Shown here in pieces: positions 1 to 9,205 of a DNA stretch of 64,000 nucleotides. The notes beneath the pieces are model-generated. The model searched no databases, was not told where the DNA came from, and saw nothing but the letters and a program-made list of their open reading frames with translations. Origin of the DNA: Salinicola tamaricis (lineage in GTDB: Bacteria; Pseudomonadota; Gammaproteobacteria; Pseudomonadales; Halomonadaceae). Position numbers and translations under genes: made by a program. The DNA lies in contig NZ_CP023559.1 of the NCBI RefSeq assembly GCF_003006155.1, positions 1 through 64,000 of the forward strand, written 5' to 3'. How positions within the stretch are numbered: the first letter of the stretch is position 1; every line of letters begins with the position of its first letter.

Positions 1-1697
1 GGTGACGCCCAGCCGGTTCGACCGGAACCAGTCGGGTGTCTCGCCATCCAGCGCCGCGTTGGCCGTGTTGAAGGCTGCGATGAGCTGCTTGAACCCTTGT
101 AGAATATTTTGAGGCTCAGGCCCCATCCAGCTATCGTCTTCGGCGACCTGGGCATCCTTGGCACGAAACGCGTCGATATCCTGCTGCCCCGCACGGCGGA
201 GGTCGTACTGATTGAGGCAGTAGACCGCCCAGGCCAGGTTCGAACGGTCGTGCATGTTCATATCGCGCCACCACTGATCCAGCAGCGCGGCGCCGGCTTC
301 GGTGCCTTCCATCCCCACTGTGGCCTGTACGACCTGAATGCTGTAGGCCCAGCCCCAGATCGGATCACGTGAATCGTAGAAATCCAGCGCATCGAGAAAA
401 GGGGCCCCACGCAGCCAAGCGAGATGGTCAGACACCCTGGGAGCCATGAGGGCTTCCTGGCGCCGGGACTGCTCGGCCATGCGATCGTCGAAAGCCTGTC
501 GGGCGTTCTGGTCCAGCAGCGGCGCATACTGACTATCGTATTCCTGGCGAAACTCTGCGCCACGTTCTGCTGTAATCCGCCGGGAGCTGTCTTCGAGAAT
601 GTCCGCCTGCCGCTCCTCGTACTCCTCGGCCAGCTCATAGTCGCGCGCGGTCGGCTGGCTGTTGCCGCCGATCTCCGCTACGCCCACCGCTTGCACGTGG
701 GGCATATAGCGCAACCCAGCACGCGATCTGAAACTCATCACGTCCCGCTGCGCGAGGGCACTGACCCGGCCCTTGACGTAGCTCTCGCGGAGATCGCGTA
801 TCAACTCCGAGGTGTAGAAGCGCTACTCGTTGGTCAGGCCATCCGCATCCTTTTTTCCATCCAATCCCGCAGCGGCTCTAGCGCGTCGTTGCGGTGGTTG
901 TTCAACTCCTGGGTAATACCGATGGCATCGCCGAGGACGACCGCAAAGCCCTGCAGGCCGTCCAGGGCCCGTTGCAGGCCGTCGAAACGCGACCCGTAGG
1001 TTTTCAAATCGGCCGGCTGGGCGTTCTCGTCGAACGGATCGGTCAACGGCGGAAAAGCCTGTTTCTGCAACAGGTGGCCAACGCCCTCCTCCTGATACCC
1101 GACGAATTCGGCAACCTCGGACTGCAACAGCGTTGGCGGGATGACACTCTCTCCGCTACAACTGTGGGCCAGCTCGGCGATGGCGAAGCGTTGCAAGGAC
1201 TCCCTGAGCCGAGCTTCCGACTTGAGCCGTTCGAGCATCCGCACACTCAGCGGGTCCGGCAGGAAGAGCATATACGCCTCGGGCACATCCTCCACATCAT
1301 CGATCGAGAAGTAGCTGATGCCGCCGCCCTCTTTCGTCGGCTCATAGGGGTTGATCCGCGTGAGCAAGGCATCGGCGGAGACGTAATAGCAGTGCTCCCA
1401 ACGATACGTACCCAGGCGATTCAGCAAGACATAGAGATAGCCTTCACGAAGAAAGCGCGCCGTATACTTGGCCTGCGCCAGGCCGATACCGGCTACTGGC
1501 TCGCCCTGATACTCGGGCACACTGGCAAAAGCCGCGCTATCGTCGTCTTCGGCATACACGGCGCTGTAGCGCAGCGGCAGAATATTGACCGACTTCTTGC
1601 ACTCCACCGTCGTGCCGTCATCATCGCTCTGCGGCATCGTCGAGAGCCTGTCACCGATGCCCTGACCCACACTCAAAGGATCGAGAATACTACCCAT
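1..1697 (-). CDS. VasX-like T6SS effector, N-terminal part (partial, frameshifted)
   Basis: Probable toxin delivered by the type VI apparatus. The first 280 or so residues (conserved pieces such as ILPLRYSAVY, LREGYLYVLL and YYVSADALL) resemble the N-terminal region shared by VasX and BTH_I2691-type effectors. The start at 1697 is preferred because GGGGAG lies four bases upstream. It overlaps the end of the DUF4123 gene, the usual order vgrG-adaptor-effector. A frameshift at the six-A tract near 851-856 ends the first frame at 834. The protein resumes in another frame (FYTSELIRDLRESYVKGRVS and onward) and stays open to base 1, apart from one TAG at 823-825. The membrane-active C-terminus expected for VasX lies outside the window, so the toxic activity cannot be judged here. 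Confidence 0.7.
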
Positions 1698-2580
1698 GAC
1701 GCTCCCCATTAACGCTATGTGACGCGACCGACTTCAAGTTCTCCGCCAATGAGCGCGGCCTCTGCACGGACATCTCGACCGCCTGGGAAAAACCTGGCTC
1801 ACTCAATACCTGCATCCCGTAGGCCACGCAGTACGCGACATAGACACTCAAGTCCTGGATATCATCGAAGCCGGAAGCGCGTGCCGCGGTAACGGCCTTA
1901 TCCACCATCGCCAGACGCAGACCAGGGCATGACGTATTGAACAACGCTGGCGACGACTGCTCCAGCTCGCCCAATAGTCGATGGGTCACGGGATCGCTAC
2001 CGATGGCTTGCAGTAAAGCGGGCGTCAGCGTGATCTTTTCCTCGCTATCGACCACAGGCTTGTGGCTCCTCCAGCCTCCCGGAAATTCTTCCCAGCCGTC
2101 CAGTCCGGGCAGCCACCACGCACCTACACTGCCAAAGAGCCGGTCATACCAAGGCATATCCGAAAAGCGATGCAGCAGAACCGGCATGACATTGGGCGCA
2201 TAGAAACGTAGCAACTGTTCTTCGCCATTGGCATCTTTCACGACGCAGAGCTCGCCTAGCTTCACCGCTTCCTGCGCCACCGGCTGATGGGTAATCAGCA
2301 CGCCATGAAAGCCACGTTCCGCCATCACGTACACATCGGAAAGCAGCGTTTCGATATCGTCATCGAAGAGCCAAGGCCCCAAAGGTTTCAGCGCCTGAAA
2401 CTGAGGCTGCTGTAGCCAAGGCTGGCCTTCGAATCGCTGCCACAGCGCTTTGCGTTCACCGTCATTCAGCAGTCCGGTCTCGATGACGGCACATACGGAG
2501 ACAGCGTCCCGATCGGCGTCCTCCAATGCTTGAACATAGTCAGAGACACGTGACGTCAGCGCTGCATCACTCAGACTCAT
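1690..2580 (-). CDS. DUF4123 T6SS effector adaptor (Tap/TEC type)
   Basis: Adaptor chaperone that loads a cognate effector onto the VgrG spike. The 296-residue protein has the DUF4123 look: an N-terminal stretch with VCAVIETGLLNDGERKALW, then GPWLFDDD, GFHGVLITHQP and LLRFYAPNVMPVLLHRF. The start MSLSDAAL is chosen because its ATG overlaps the vgrG stop as ATGA. The downstream effector start overlaps this gene's end. This tight vgrG-adaptor-effector coupling is the standard arrangement and indicates that the adaptor serves the VasX-like protein. The gene reads intact. Confidence 0.85.
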   Translation of the reverse strand: MSLSDAALTSRVSDYVQALEDADRDAVSVCAVIETGLLNDGERKALWQRFEGQPWLQQPQFQALKPLGPWLFDDDIETLLSDVYVMAERGFHGVLITHQPVAQEAVKLGELCVVKDANGEEQLLRFYAPNVMPVLLHRFSDMPWYDRLFGSVGAWWLPGLDGWEEFPGGWRSHKPVVDSEEKITLTPALLQAIGSDPVTHRLLGELEQSSPALFNTSCPGLRLAMVDKAVTAARASGFDDIQDLSVYVAYCVAYGMQVLSEPGFSQAVEMSVQRPRSLAENLKSVASHSVNGERHG

Positions 2581-5194
2581 GATTGCACCTTGACCAAGGC
2601 TCGCTGTTCCTTGAGAGCTTTCAGCCAACAACTGACACAAATGGGTTCATCGGCCTCGGGCAATGCCGGCTGGCCAACGTACATCTCCGCCGGCCCACCG
2701 AAGTTCTTCGTCGCGCCCTTGACCGTGACCTTGCCGGGGGCGTGCAGCTCGATATCGCCACCCTTGATACGCACATAGGCGCCGCCGCTGACCAGCAGAA
2801 TCTCTTCGGCGGCGGCGAAGTCGATCTTGTCTTCCGTGGAGGTGACGCCGAGATCCCGCCGCGCGGTGGCTTCCAGGTTGTCCGACTGCGCCTGGATATC
2901 CACCTTGCCCCGCGCGGCAAACAGCTTGATCCCGGCCTTCTGCACGAACAGCGAGAGCTTATCGGAGATCGAGGCGACCAGGCTCTTGCCGGTGGCGACG
3001 TTGACGTCCTCACCGCTGGAGACGCTCAGCGAGCGGCCTTGGGCCAGGTGGGTCGATTCCGGCGTGCTCATCGTGATGCCGGCGGGCGAGGCCATATGCA
3101 GCCAGGGCGCTTTCATGCGTGCCGCTTCGCCACGGCCGCCGCTGTCGGTGGCACCACGGGCGTTATCCTGCTTGGCATCCGTGATCTGTTCGCTATTGCC
3201 GTAGCGGTCGTCGGCGTCCTCGCCCGCCTGCTTGAGATGGGTACGACTGTCGAGTGCTTCGGCGTTGTGATCCTGGGCACTCTGGCTGAGGCTGTCGCTG
3301 AGCTGGTAAGCGCTGTCGAGCTGCTGGCGTGCCGGCGTCAAATCGAGCTGGTCGCCGCTGGCGCCGAGTTGGCCCCAACTGGTGAGATAGAGCCCCTGAT
3401 TGGCACGGATGGCGCCATAGGCGTCGCTGCGCAGCTCGAACCCGGTGCCGCGGAAGGCGCCGCGGGTGTTGCCGGTCTGGTGGATCAGGTAGCCGAGGTT
3501 GAGCTGGCTCTTCTCCGCTTCGGAGTTGAGGCGCACCCGCTCCTGGTCGGTGGCGTCGTCGAACACCAGCTCATTGTACTTGCTGCCGCGGTAGGTCTTG
3601 CTCTTGAACCCGGAGAGCAGGCGTGGCTGTGCCAGTCCGGCGTCTGCTCGCCGTTGTAGACCCGGCCGGTGATCAGCGGGCGGTCGGCGTCGCCTTCGAG
3701 GAAGTCGACCAGCACTTCCTGGCCGATACGCGGCACGAACACGCCGCCCCAGCCGGCGCCGGCGTTGGGTTGGGAGACCCGCAGCCAGACGCTGGCGTTT
3801 TCATCGTGCTGGCCCTGGCGGTCCCAGTGGAATTGCACCCGTACGCGGTTGAGGTGGTCGGTGTGGATCTCTTCATTGGCCGGGCCAACCACGGTGGCGG
3901 TCTGCGGCCCGCCGATCACCGGGCGGCGATGGGTCAGCGGATGGCGGTAGGGCTGGCTAAGGCGCTGGGCTTCGAGATCGACCAGAAAGTGGCCGGTGCC
4001 GCCAGTCGCATAATCCGACAGACGCTCGCCGGTGGGGTCTGCGGTATCACTCTCGAGACCGTGCGCCTTCTTGGCCGCGTCGAGCTGGGGCTGCAGGCTG
4101 CCCGGCAGCGCCTGGAGCTGGGCCGAGACCGGCAGGGCGTTCTCGGCGTGGACGGTGACGCCCAGCAGCAGGAACTGACGCTCGGGCTCGCCGCCGCTGT
4201 CGTGCAGCGGGTGCTGGGTGAGCTCGAACCAGCGCCGGCCTGGAGCTGGCGCGCACCGCCGCTGCCGCGGAAGCGCTTGGCGCGGGACTCATGCGCTTCC
4301 AGGCGGTTCTCGGTCAGCCGCTCCCCGCGCGCATAGCCGTGGTAGTAGTACTCGCCGGCGTAGTCGTAGAGTTCGGTCGGCGGCAGGTTGCCCTGGTCGC
4401 TGAGGGTGTCGAGCCCGGTGCGCTTGGTCAGAGAGGGCTGCTTGTAGTCGAAGGTGCCCACGCTGACCCGGGTGGGCTGCTGGGTGCGCACGCCGCCCCA
4501 CTGGGTCAGGGCATCCTCACGCTCGGTGGCCGCCTGGCGGTGGAAGCGGATCGCCTGGGGGCTGACCGGTTGCGTGGTGTCGACATCGTCGGTGAAGACG
4601 ATACGGTGGCCCGCATAGTCATCGTCTTCGTCAGCGAATTCGGCTACCACCAGATACCTTCTTCCTCTGCTAGCCGGCGATGAAGTTCAGATCACTCTCG
4701 CGATACTGCACGCAGTAGCTGCGCGCAGGGTAGTCGCGGCGCAGATCGAAGCGGTAGCGGCCCTGGGCCAGCTCATGCCCGTCGAAGACCTGGGTCAGCA
4801 CATCGACCACCGAGTGATCCTGGAAGATACGGCTATCGCGCCCCAGCCCGAGCATGGCGAGCCACGGCACCAGGGTGAGTTGGTAGTAGGTGACGCCACC
4901 ATCCTCGCCCAGCAGCGCGGCCTCGGAGACCAGCCCGTGCAGCGGGCGGTAGCGGCCGTCGGCCTGCAGGATCGAGAGCCGCGCCGGCTGCGCCATCAGC
5001 GTCTTGAGTTCGATATCGCCCTGTTGGGAGATGCAGTCCAAGGTGTAGGTGAAGGGTGCGCTGACGCGTTCTTCACCCACCAGCCGATGAGGCACGAGGG
5101 CGACGCCGGCAATGTCGAGGGTCAGCAGCCGCTGCGACTGCGACAGGTCGATATCGAACGTCTCGCGTAGCGCGTCGAGGGTGATGTCTGCCAT
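2577..5194 (-). CDS. vgrG: VgrG spike protein with DUF2345 tail (frameshifted)
   Basis: Trimeric needle-tip protein of the T6SS (TssI). The N-terminus (MADITLDALRETFDIDLSQ) and YRESDLNFIA belong to the phage gp27-like part. GPANEEIHTDHLNRVRVQFHWD and GWGGVFVPRIGQEVLVDFLEGD are the gp5-like OB-fold hallmark. The C-terminal part with GEDVNVATGKSL and IKGGDIELHAPGKVTV is the DUF2345 beta-helix. The total is about 870 residues, normal for a long VgrG. A strong GGAGG lies just before the ATG. Reading breaks occur near 4665 (GCCCGG read as GCCGG), near 4235 and near 3620, and protein similarity continues across each. The breaks are probably sequencing errors. Confidence 0.9.
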
Positions 5195-5318
5195 GTTACC
5201 TCCGCAGCCTCTCGCCGGCGGGTGCTTGTTCCCGCGTCGGGTCGATGGCTAAATTAACGCTCGCCGGCTCGCCAGCGCGAGCCCGCTCCTTTTCACCCCT
5301 GCCAGGAAGCCCTGACCG

Positions 5319-5586
5319 ATGAAAGGCATCGTTGTACTCGGTGACGCCACGAGCCATGGCGGCAAAGTCATTACCGCACAGAGCAGCCCTGATCGATGGC
5401 AAGCCGGTGGCCTGCGTTGGCGACAAGGTCACCTGCCCCAAGGATGGCCATGGCAGCACCACGGTGATCGTCGAGGGTCATCCGACCATGAAGGTCAACG
5501 GCAAGCCGGTGGCGCTGCACGGCCACAAGACCGCCTGCGGGGCGACCCTGATCTCTTCGCACAACGGCGACAGCGGTCACGACTGA
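5319..5586 (+). CDS. PAAR-domain spike tip protein (frameshifted)
   Basis: Small PAAR protein that sharpens the VgrG tip and can carry effectors. The start MKGIVVLGDATSHGGKVITA has the typical PAAR N-terminus. After a one-base slip near 5385 the chain continues as LIDGKPVACVGDKVTCPK and then HPTMKVNGKPVALHGHKTAC. It has the repeating glycine and proline turns and the Cys/His residues (CP, HGH, C) that bind the metal at the cone tip. The length is about 88 residues. It lies divergent from vgrG and convergent with the ketosynthase-like gene, overlapping the end of the latter by about ten bases. Confidence 0.85.
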
Positions 5587-6774
5587 GCCTCCACGGGCTG
5601 CGCGGCCGAGGCTTCGGCCATCGCCGCGCAGCTCTTGAGCGCCCAGACCTGGGGTGCTGCTCCGCATGCAGCGTGAGTACCAGCGCATGCTGCTCGGTGT
5701 TGCAGGCCGCCACCGCGAGCACGAACGGCAATACCCGGGTGGCCTCGCCGCTCCAGCCGCACAGCGTATCGACGCCAAGCCCTCCTCGATCGTATCCAGG
5801 TCGGGCCAGACGCGCCACCACCGCACCGCCGAGCTCAACCGCCCGCCCGGGCAGGCCCAACGTATCGACTACCAGGCGCGAGGGCGCCGCTGATGGTCTC
5901 TTCGCCATTCGCCTGCTCCTCGGCCCTAGACGACTGCTGCTCCGCCGCCGGCACAGCTCCTCGAGCAGCGCAATCAGCGCCTGGCGCTTGTCGTGGTCGC
6001 GCCGCGTCGCCCGCGGCGCGTGCTCCCGCCGGATGCCCGCCTCCAGATACCAGCCGTTGTCGAACGCCGCTTCCTCTGTCGTCAACCGCTGCGCAGCAGC
6101 GCCGCCACCGCCTCACCGGGATAGAGCCCTCCGCCGCGCGATGTTGGCGTCAGCAGGTCGCGATAGCGCAGCGACCCCACGTCGCTGTCGTTGATCAGCG
6201 AATCCGCCCCGACCCACAGCACATAGGGCATGCCACCCTGCTCGCCGACCGCGAGCGTGGCGTGCGGATCCGCGCCTTCCGGAGCCAGCCGCACCTCGCC
6301 CAAGCAGGCGCCGTACTGGGTCTCGGCAATGGCGTCACGCAGGCGCGACTGCACGATGTCGGCGGCTTCCCGCGAGCGAAACGGCGCGCTGAGCAGCAGA
6401 TCGAAGTGACTCTCTTCGGGCAGCACTTCGAGCATCATCAGCGCTTCGATCACCACCGTCTGGATCAATTGATGCACTCTCAGCGCTTTGGCATCGAGCC
6501 GGCCCAGGCGCGGCTCGTTCACGCTCATGGCGTCGCCGACCCGATGCACCAGCAGGCGATAACCGTCGGCGCCGTAGAGTGCCGACGACAGCTCCGGTGT
6601 GGCGGGTTCGGGGATTTCGCCGCTGCGGATGAAACCGGCGGCCGTCAGCGCCAGGCCATCGATGATCCGCAGCCGGTCGGGGAGATAGTCGCTGCGAATC
6701 GCGACCGGTGCTTCGACCGGCTCACTGACGACCTGGCGCTGATGCAGGAGATCGAATATCGAGGCGCGGGACAT
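5577..6774 (-). CDS. Beta-ketoacyl-synthase-like (thiolase-fold) T6SS-associated protein, frameshifted
   Basis: I do not recognise this as a named T6SS gene. The first part (6774-6082) contains MVLEVLPEE-like and PYVLWVGADSLIND segments and ends with LYPGEAVAALLL-type residues. The second part has VLPFVLAVAACNTEQHALVLTLHAE. This spacing (GEAxAALLL, then a Gly-rich turn and an alternating hydrophobic strand) resembles the C-terminal half of ketosynthase/thiolase folds. No clear catalytic Cys-His-His triad is visible. Frame changes fall near 6085, 5940, 5880 and 5650. It lies three bases after tssA and before vgrG, so it is probably co-transcribed with the secretion genes. Its role is unknown; the fold call is an inference. 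Confidence 0.45.
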
Positions 6775-6776
6775 GG

Positions 6777-7901
6777 TCAGTAGTCATCATCCTTCGGCTG
6801 CGTACCCAGGGTGTCACGGATGTTGTCGATCACGCCGTGATCCTTGATCACATCCTTGAGCCACTCTTCCAGCGGCATACGGCCCCACTTCACCGCACGC
6901 TCGATCAGATAGGGCACCGGGCTGTGGGGCTCGCGCTCCTTGAAGTAGCGCGCCACACCGTTGAGCATCTCGAAGGCTTCGTCGCGGCTCTGGGGCTTGG
7001 TGCGCAGCGCACCCGCCGACTCGGCCGCCGCGGGGGCCGACAGGCTCGGCTCGACCCGGGTCGCGGCGGGCTCTTCCGCCTTCACCTCGGCGGCGGCCTC
7101 GGCATCGGCGCTGGCAGAGACGTCGGCCCCGCGCTCGCGCAGCAATTTTTCGGTCAGTTCGCGGCACTGCACCAGCACTTTCTGCAACCCGGCGAAGCTC
7201 GGCGCGTCGCGGCCGAAGCGCTGGTCGCCGATACTGTCCAACTGCTCGAGTGCGACCAGCGTGGCGGCAATCACGGCGTGGCGCTGCTGCAGGAAGTCGG
7301 TACTGGTGAGCACCACCGAGCGCTGGAAGATCTCGTCGTTGATCTTGCCATCGCTGAGGGCGCGATCCATGGCATCGGGGTCGTTGCGGGCCTGGTTCTC
7401 GACCTGGCGCGACTCGTCGTAGTCGGCCAGCCCGTAACCGTAACCGTCACCGTCGAGCAACGGCAGCGTGCGCACCACGCCGATCAGCGTATCGCCAAGC
7501 CAGCTCAGCCGGGCCGAGCGCTCTTCGAGGTCGTCCTCGTCGAGTTCGGGATAGAGGGTCTCCCAGTACTCGTCGAGCAGCCGGGCCTCGAGGGTCAGGC
7601 CGAAGGCGATACCGTCGAAACCCTCACGATGCGCCAACCCCTCGCACAGCCAGCCGGCGAGCTGGAGATCCTTGCTCTGCGCGATCAGCGCCTCGCTGGT
7701 GAGGTTGATCACCTGGCCCCAGTCGGACTGCTTGAGTTCGGTCTGCCACTCACCCTGGGGCAGGTAGGTGGGGTCGGCGCGACGCGCCTCCTTGATCTGG
7801 TCGAACAGCAGCGAGAAGGTCAGGTCCTCGCCGCCGGCATGGCTGGCGCCCTCGATGGGGGCGAGCAGCGCCTCGATGGAAAGTTCGCCGAGTTGATCCA
7901 T
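6777..7901 (-). CDS. tssA: T6SS cap/baseplate protein TssA
   Basis: TssA helps assemble the baseplate and tail tube and sheath. The 374-residue protein begins with the ImpA_N type region: IEALLAPIEGASHAGGEDL, then DWGQVINLTSEALIAQSKDLQ and LAGWLCEGLAHREGFDG. An Ala/Glu-rich linker around residues 270-300 separates this from a C-terminal piece (FEMLNGVARYFKEREPHSPVPYL) typical of short TssA proteins. The start at 7901 follows GAGGGACGAC. It is downstream of hcp, with two strong hairpins in between. The gene reads intact. Confidence 0.9.
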   Translation of the reverse strand: MDQLGELSIEALLAPIEGASHAGGEDLTFSLLFDQIKEARRADPTYLPQGEWQTELKQSDWGQVINLTSEALIAQSKDLQLAGWLCEGLAHREGFDGIAFGLTLEARLLDEYWETLYPELDEDDLEERSARLSWLGDTLIGVVRTLPLLDGDGYGYGLADYDESRQVENQARNDPDAMDRALSDGKINDEIFQRSVVLTSTDFLQQRHAVIAATLVALEQLDSIGDQRFGRDAPSFAGLQKVLVQCRELTEKLLRERGADVSASADAEAAAEVKAEEPAATRVEPSLSAPAAAESAGALRTKPQSRDEAFEMLNGVARYFKEREPHSPVPYLIERAVKWGRMPLEEWLKDVIKDHGVIDNIRDTLGTQPKDDDY

Positions 7902-8012
7902 GTCGTCCCTCGTCAACGGCTCGGGCCGCGGCGGCTATCGGCGCAACGCTCGCCCCGGCAATAAAAATGGCGGTACTCGTCATGACGGTATTGGCAGTAC
8001 CTGAACCGCGAT

Positions 8013-8062
8013 GACTGACCGGGAGCGGCGCGTAAGCCCTGCCCCACCGCTCCCGGTCAGTC
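8013..8062. terminator. 16-bp perfect stem hairpin between hcp and tssA
   Basis: Bases 8013-8028 (GACTGACCGGGAGCGG) pair perfectly with 8047-8062 around an 18-base loop. There is no clear U-run on either side. It lies between hcp and tssA in their direction of transcription, so it could attenuate read-through, protect the 3' end of hcp mRNA, or be a dispersed repeat element. Confidence 0.6.
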
Positions 8063-8113
8063 GACGCGTCACCCGTTGCGCTGGGTCACCGGCCGTGGAG
8101 GCCAGCAACGCAA

Positions 8114-8150
8114 ACGCCCGCGCGGCTCTCACAGGAGAGCCGCCGGGCGT
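8114..8150. terminator. Interrupted hairpin downstream of hcp
   Basis: ACGCCCG (8114-8120) pairs with CGGGCGT (8144-8150), and CGGCTCTC (8123-8130) pairs with GAGAGCCG (8135-8142), leaving a four-base loop and a small internal mismatch. It starts about 95 bases after the hcp stop. Together with the 8013-8062 stem it forms a double barrier between hcp and tssA. No other gene is seen in 7902-8244. Confidence 0.6.
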
Positions 8151-8244
8151 CGGCGCCACACGCCCACCCGCCGCCACGGGTGAGCGCTGTGCCGCTCGGT
8201 CGCTCGCGTAGAGCGGCCGTCGCAACTCGGGCGCGAGCCCGATA

Positions 8245-8775
8245 TCAGGCGTAGACCTTGTTGCGGGTGCGGTCCCAGCCGCCGGCGACGTTGCCGCCAC
8301 CCTGGCCGTCGGAACGCTTCTGCTGGGTGTAGGTGATCTTGATCCGCGCGTAGTTAAACTTGACGGTTTCGTACGGCAGGTCGTGACGATCTTCGCTCTC
8401 GTTGTGCTCGAAGCCGGTCGACACGGAGGTGCCTTCCATCTCGGTCGAGGAGACGATCACCTCTTCCAGCTTGACCTCCATGTAACGCACCTTGTCACCA
8501 CCGGCGCGGTTCACGTGCAGCACGACTTCCTTGATGTGCTGACCTTTACAGCAGGATTCGAACAGCTTGGCGGACGCCTTGTCGACGAACTTCTGAATGC
8601 GGAATTCGCTCAGGTTGACGCGCTCGGCCGAAGCACCGCCGGCTGAACTAGCGGTCGCCGAAGTGGCCTGGCTAGCGCCGAAGTCGAAGCTCTTCAGTTC
8701 GATCCAGTCGACGTGCTTGTCGTCCAGGCTTTCACCGGGGATACCGTCGATCTTGAGATACGCATCGAATGCCAT
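8245..8775 (-). CDS. hcp: Hcp, T6SS tube protein
   Basis: Hcp hexamers stack to form the inner tube that is expelled with its cargo. The 176-residue protein starts MAFDAYLKIDGIPGESLDDKH, the family hallmark. It continues through FRIQKFVDKASAKLFESCCKG, HVNRAGGDKVRYMEVKLEEVIVSS and the C-terminal KFNYARIKITYTQQK. It is intact and a little longer than the shortest Hcps. It is preceded by AGGAG about ten bases upstream and by a 430-base intergenic region with a palindromic operator and a possible sigma-54 promoter. It is followed by two hairpins, so it can be expressed at a higher level than tssA. Confidence 0.95.
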   Translation of the reverse strand: MAFDAYLKIDGIPGESLDDKHVDWIELKSFDFGASQATSATASSAGGASAERVNLSEFRIQKFVDKASAKLFESCCKGQHIKEVVLHVNRAGGDKVRYMEVKLEEVIVSSTEMEGTSVSTGFEHNESEDRHDLPYETVKFNYARIKITYTQQKRSDGQGGGNVAGGWDRTRNKVYA

Positions 8776-8971
8776 GTGCTCTGTTCTCCTATTTACTCAC
8801 TCGCGAATGGCCACTCCTGATGCGCGACGGCCATCGACCTCGCGCATACCGGGCGACCCCTGGCCCACTTGACGGTCTTCGAAGGACTCGACGACCGAAA
8901 AGCATACAAATCTCAACCGCTTGATCCTGCAGGGCAAAGCAGCAAGATCAACAAATAACGAAGTTTAATTA

Positions 8972-8988
8972 GGCAACATCAAAACCGG
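8972..8988 (-). promoter_or_regulatory. Possible sigma-54 promoter of hcp
   Basis: On the minus strand this reads CCGGTTTTGATGTTGCC. It has GG (8986-8985) and GC (8974-8973) separated by exactly ten bases, with a full TTGC -12 element. The -24 side (CGGT) is only a partial match to TGGC. The start of transcription would be near 8961, about 185 bases before hcp. T6SS hcp genes are often sigma-54 dependent, which is why I looked; the match alone is modest. Confidence 0.35.
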
Positions 8989-9001
8989 TGCGTACGCCTT
9001 T

Positions 9002-9021
9002 TTGTAAGAGATCGCCTACAA
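9002..9021. promoter_or_regulatory. Near-palindromic operator upstream of hcp
   Basis: TTGTAAGAGATCGCCTACAA differs at two positions from the perfect 20-base palindrome at 20263-20282. It sits 227 bases upstream of hcp, just upstream of the possible sigma-54 promoter, in an otherwise AT-rich non-coding stretch (8776-9205). The shared sequence suggests one regulator acting on hcp and on the tssB unit. Confidence 0.6.
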
Positions 9022-9205
9022 AGGCATGGCAAATTTCTTACATGATTGCAGCCGGTTTCAAAATGCCTCCGACGCGCTGCAAAACCTCACACGATTCTGA
9101 TGAACCTCAATTATATCCACCCACCTTAAACTTTAAAGACAATTTCTACATTTAAACACACTTTACATATTTCGTTACATTCCGGGAAAACAGCAGTGCA
9201 CGCCA

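Noticed and set aside
2577-5194. Reading vgrG as a true pseudogene
   Set aside because: All domains are present across the breaks, and essential genes elsewhere in the window show the same kind of breaks, so sequence error is simpler.
9026-9042. TGGCAAATTTCTTACA, close to a sigma-54 consensus on the plus strand
   Set aside because: It lacks the GC of the -12 element and points away from hcp into the end of the convergent neighbour.
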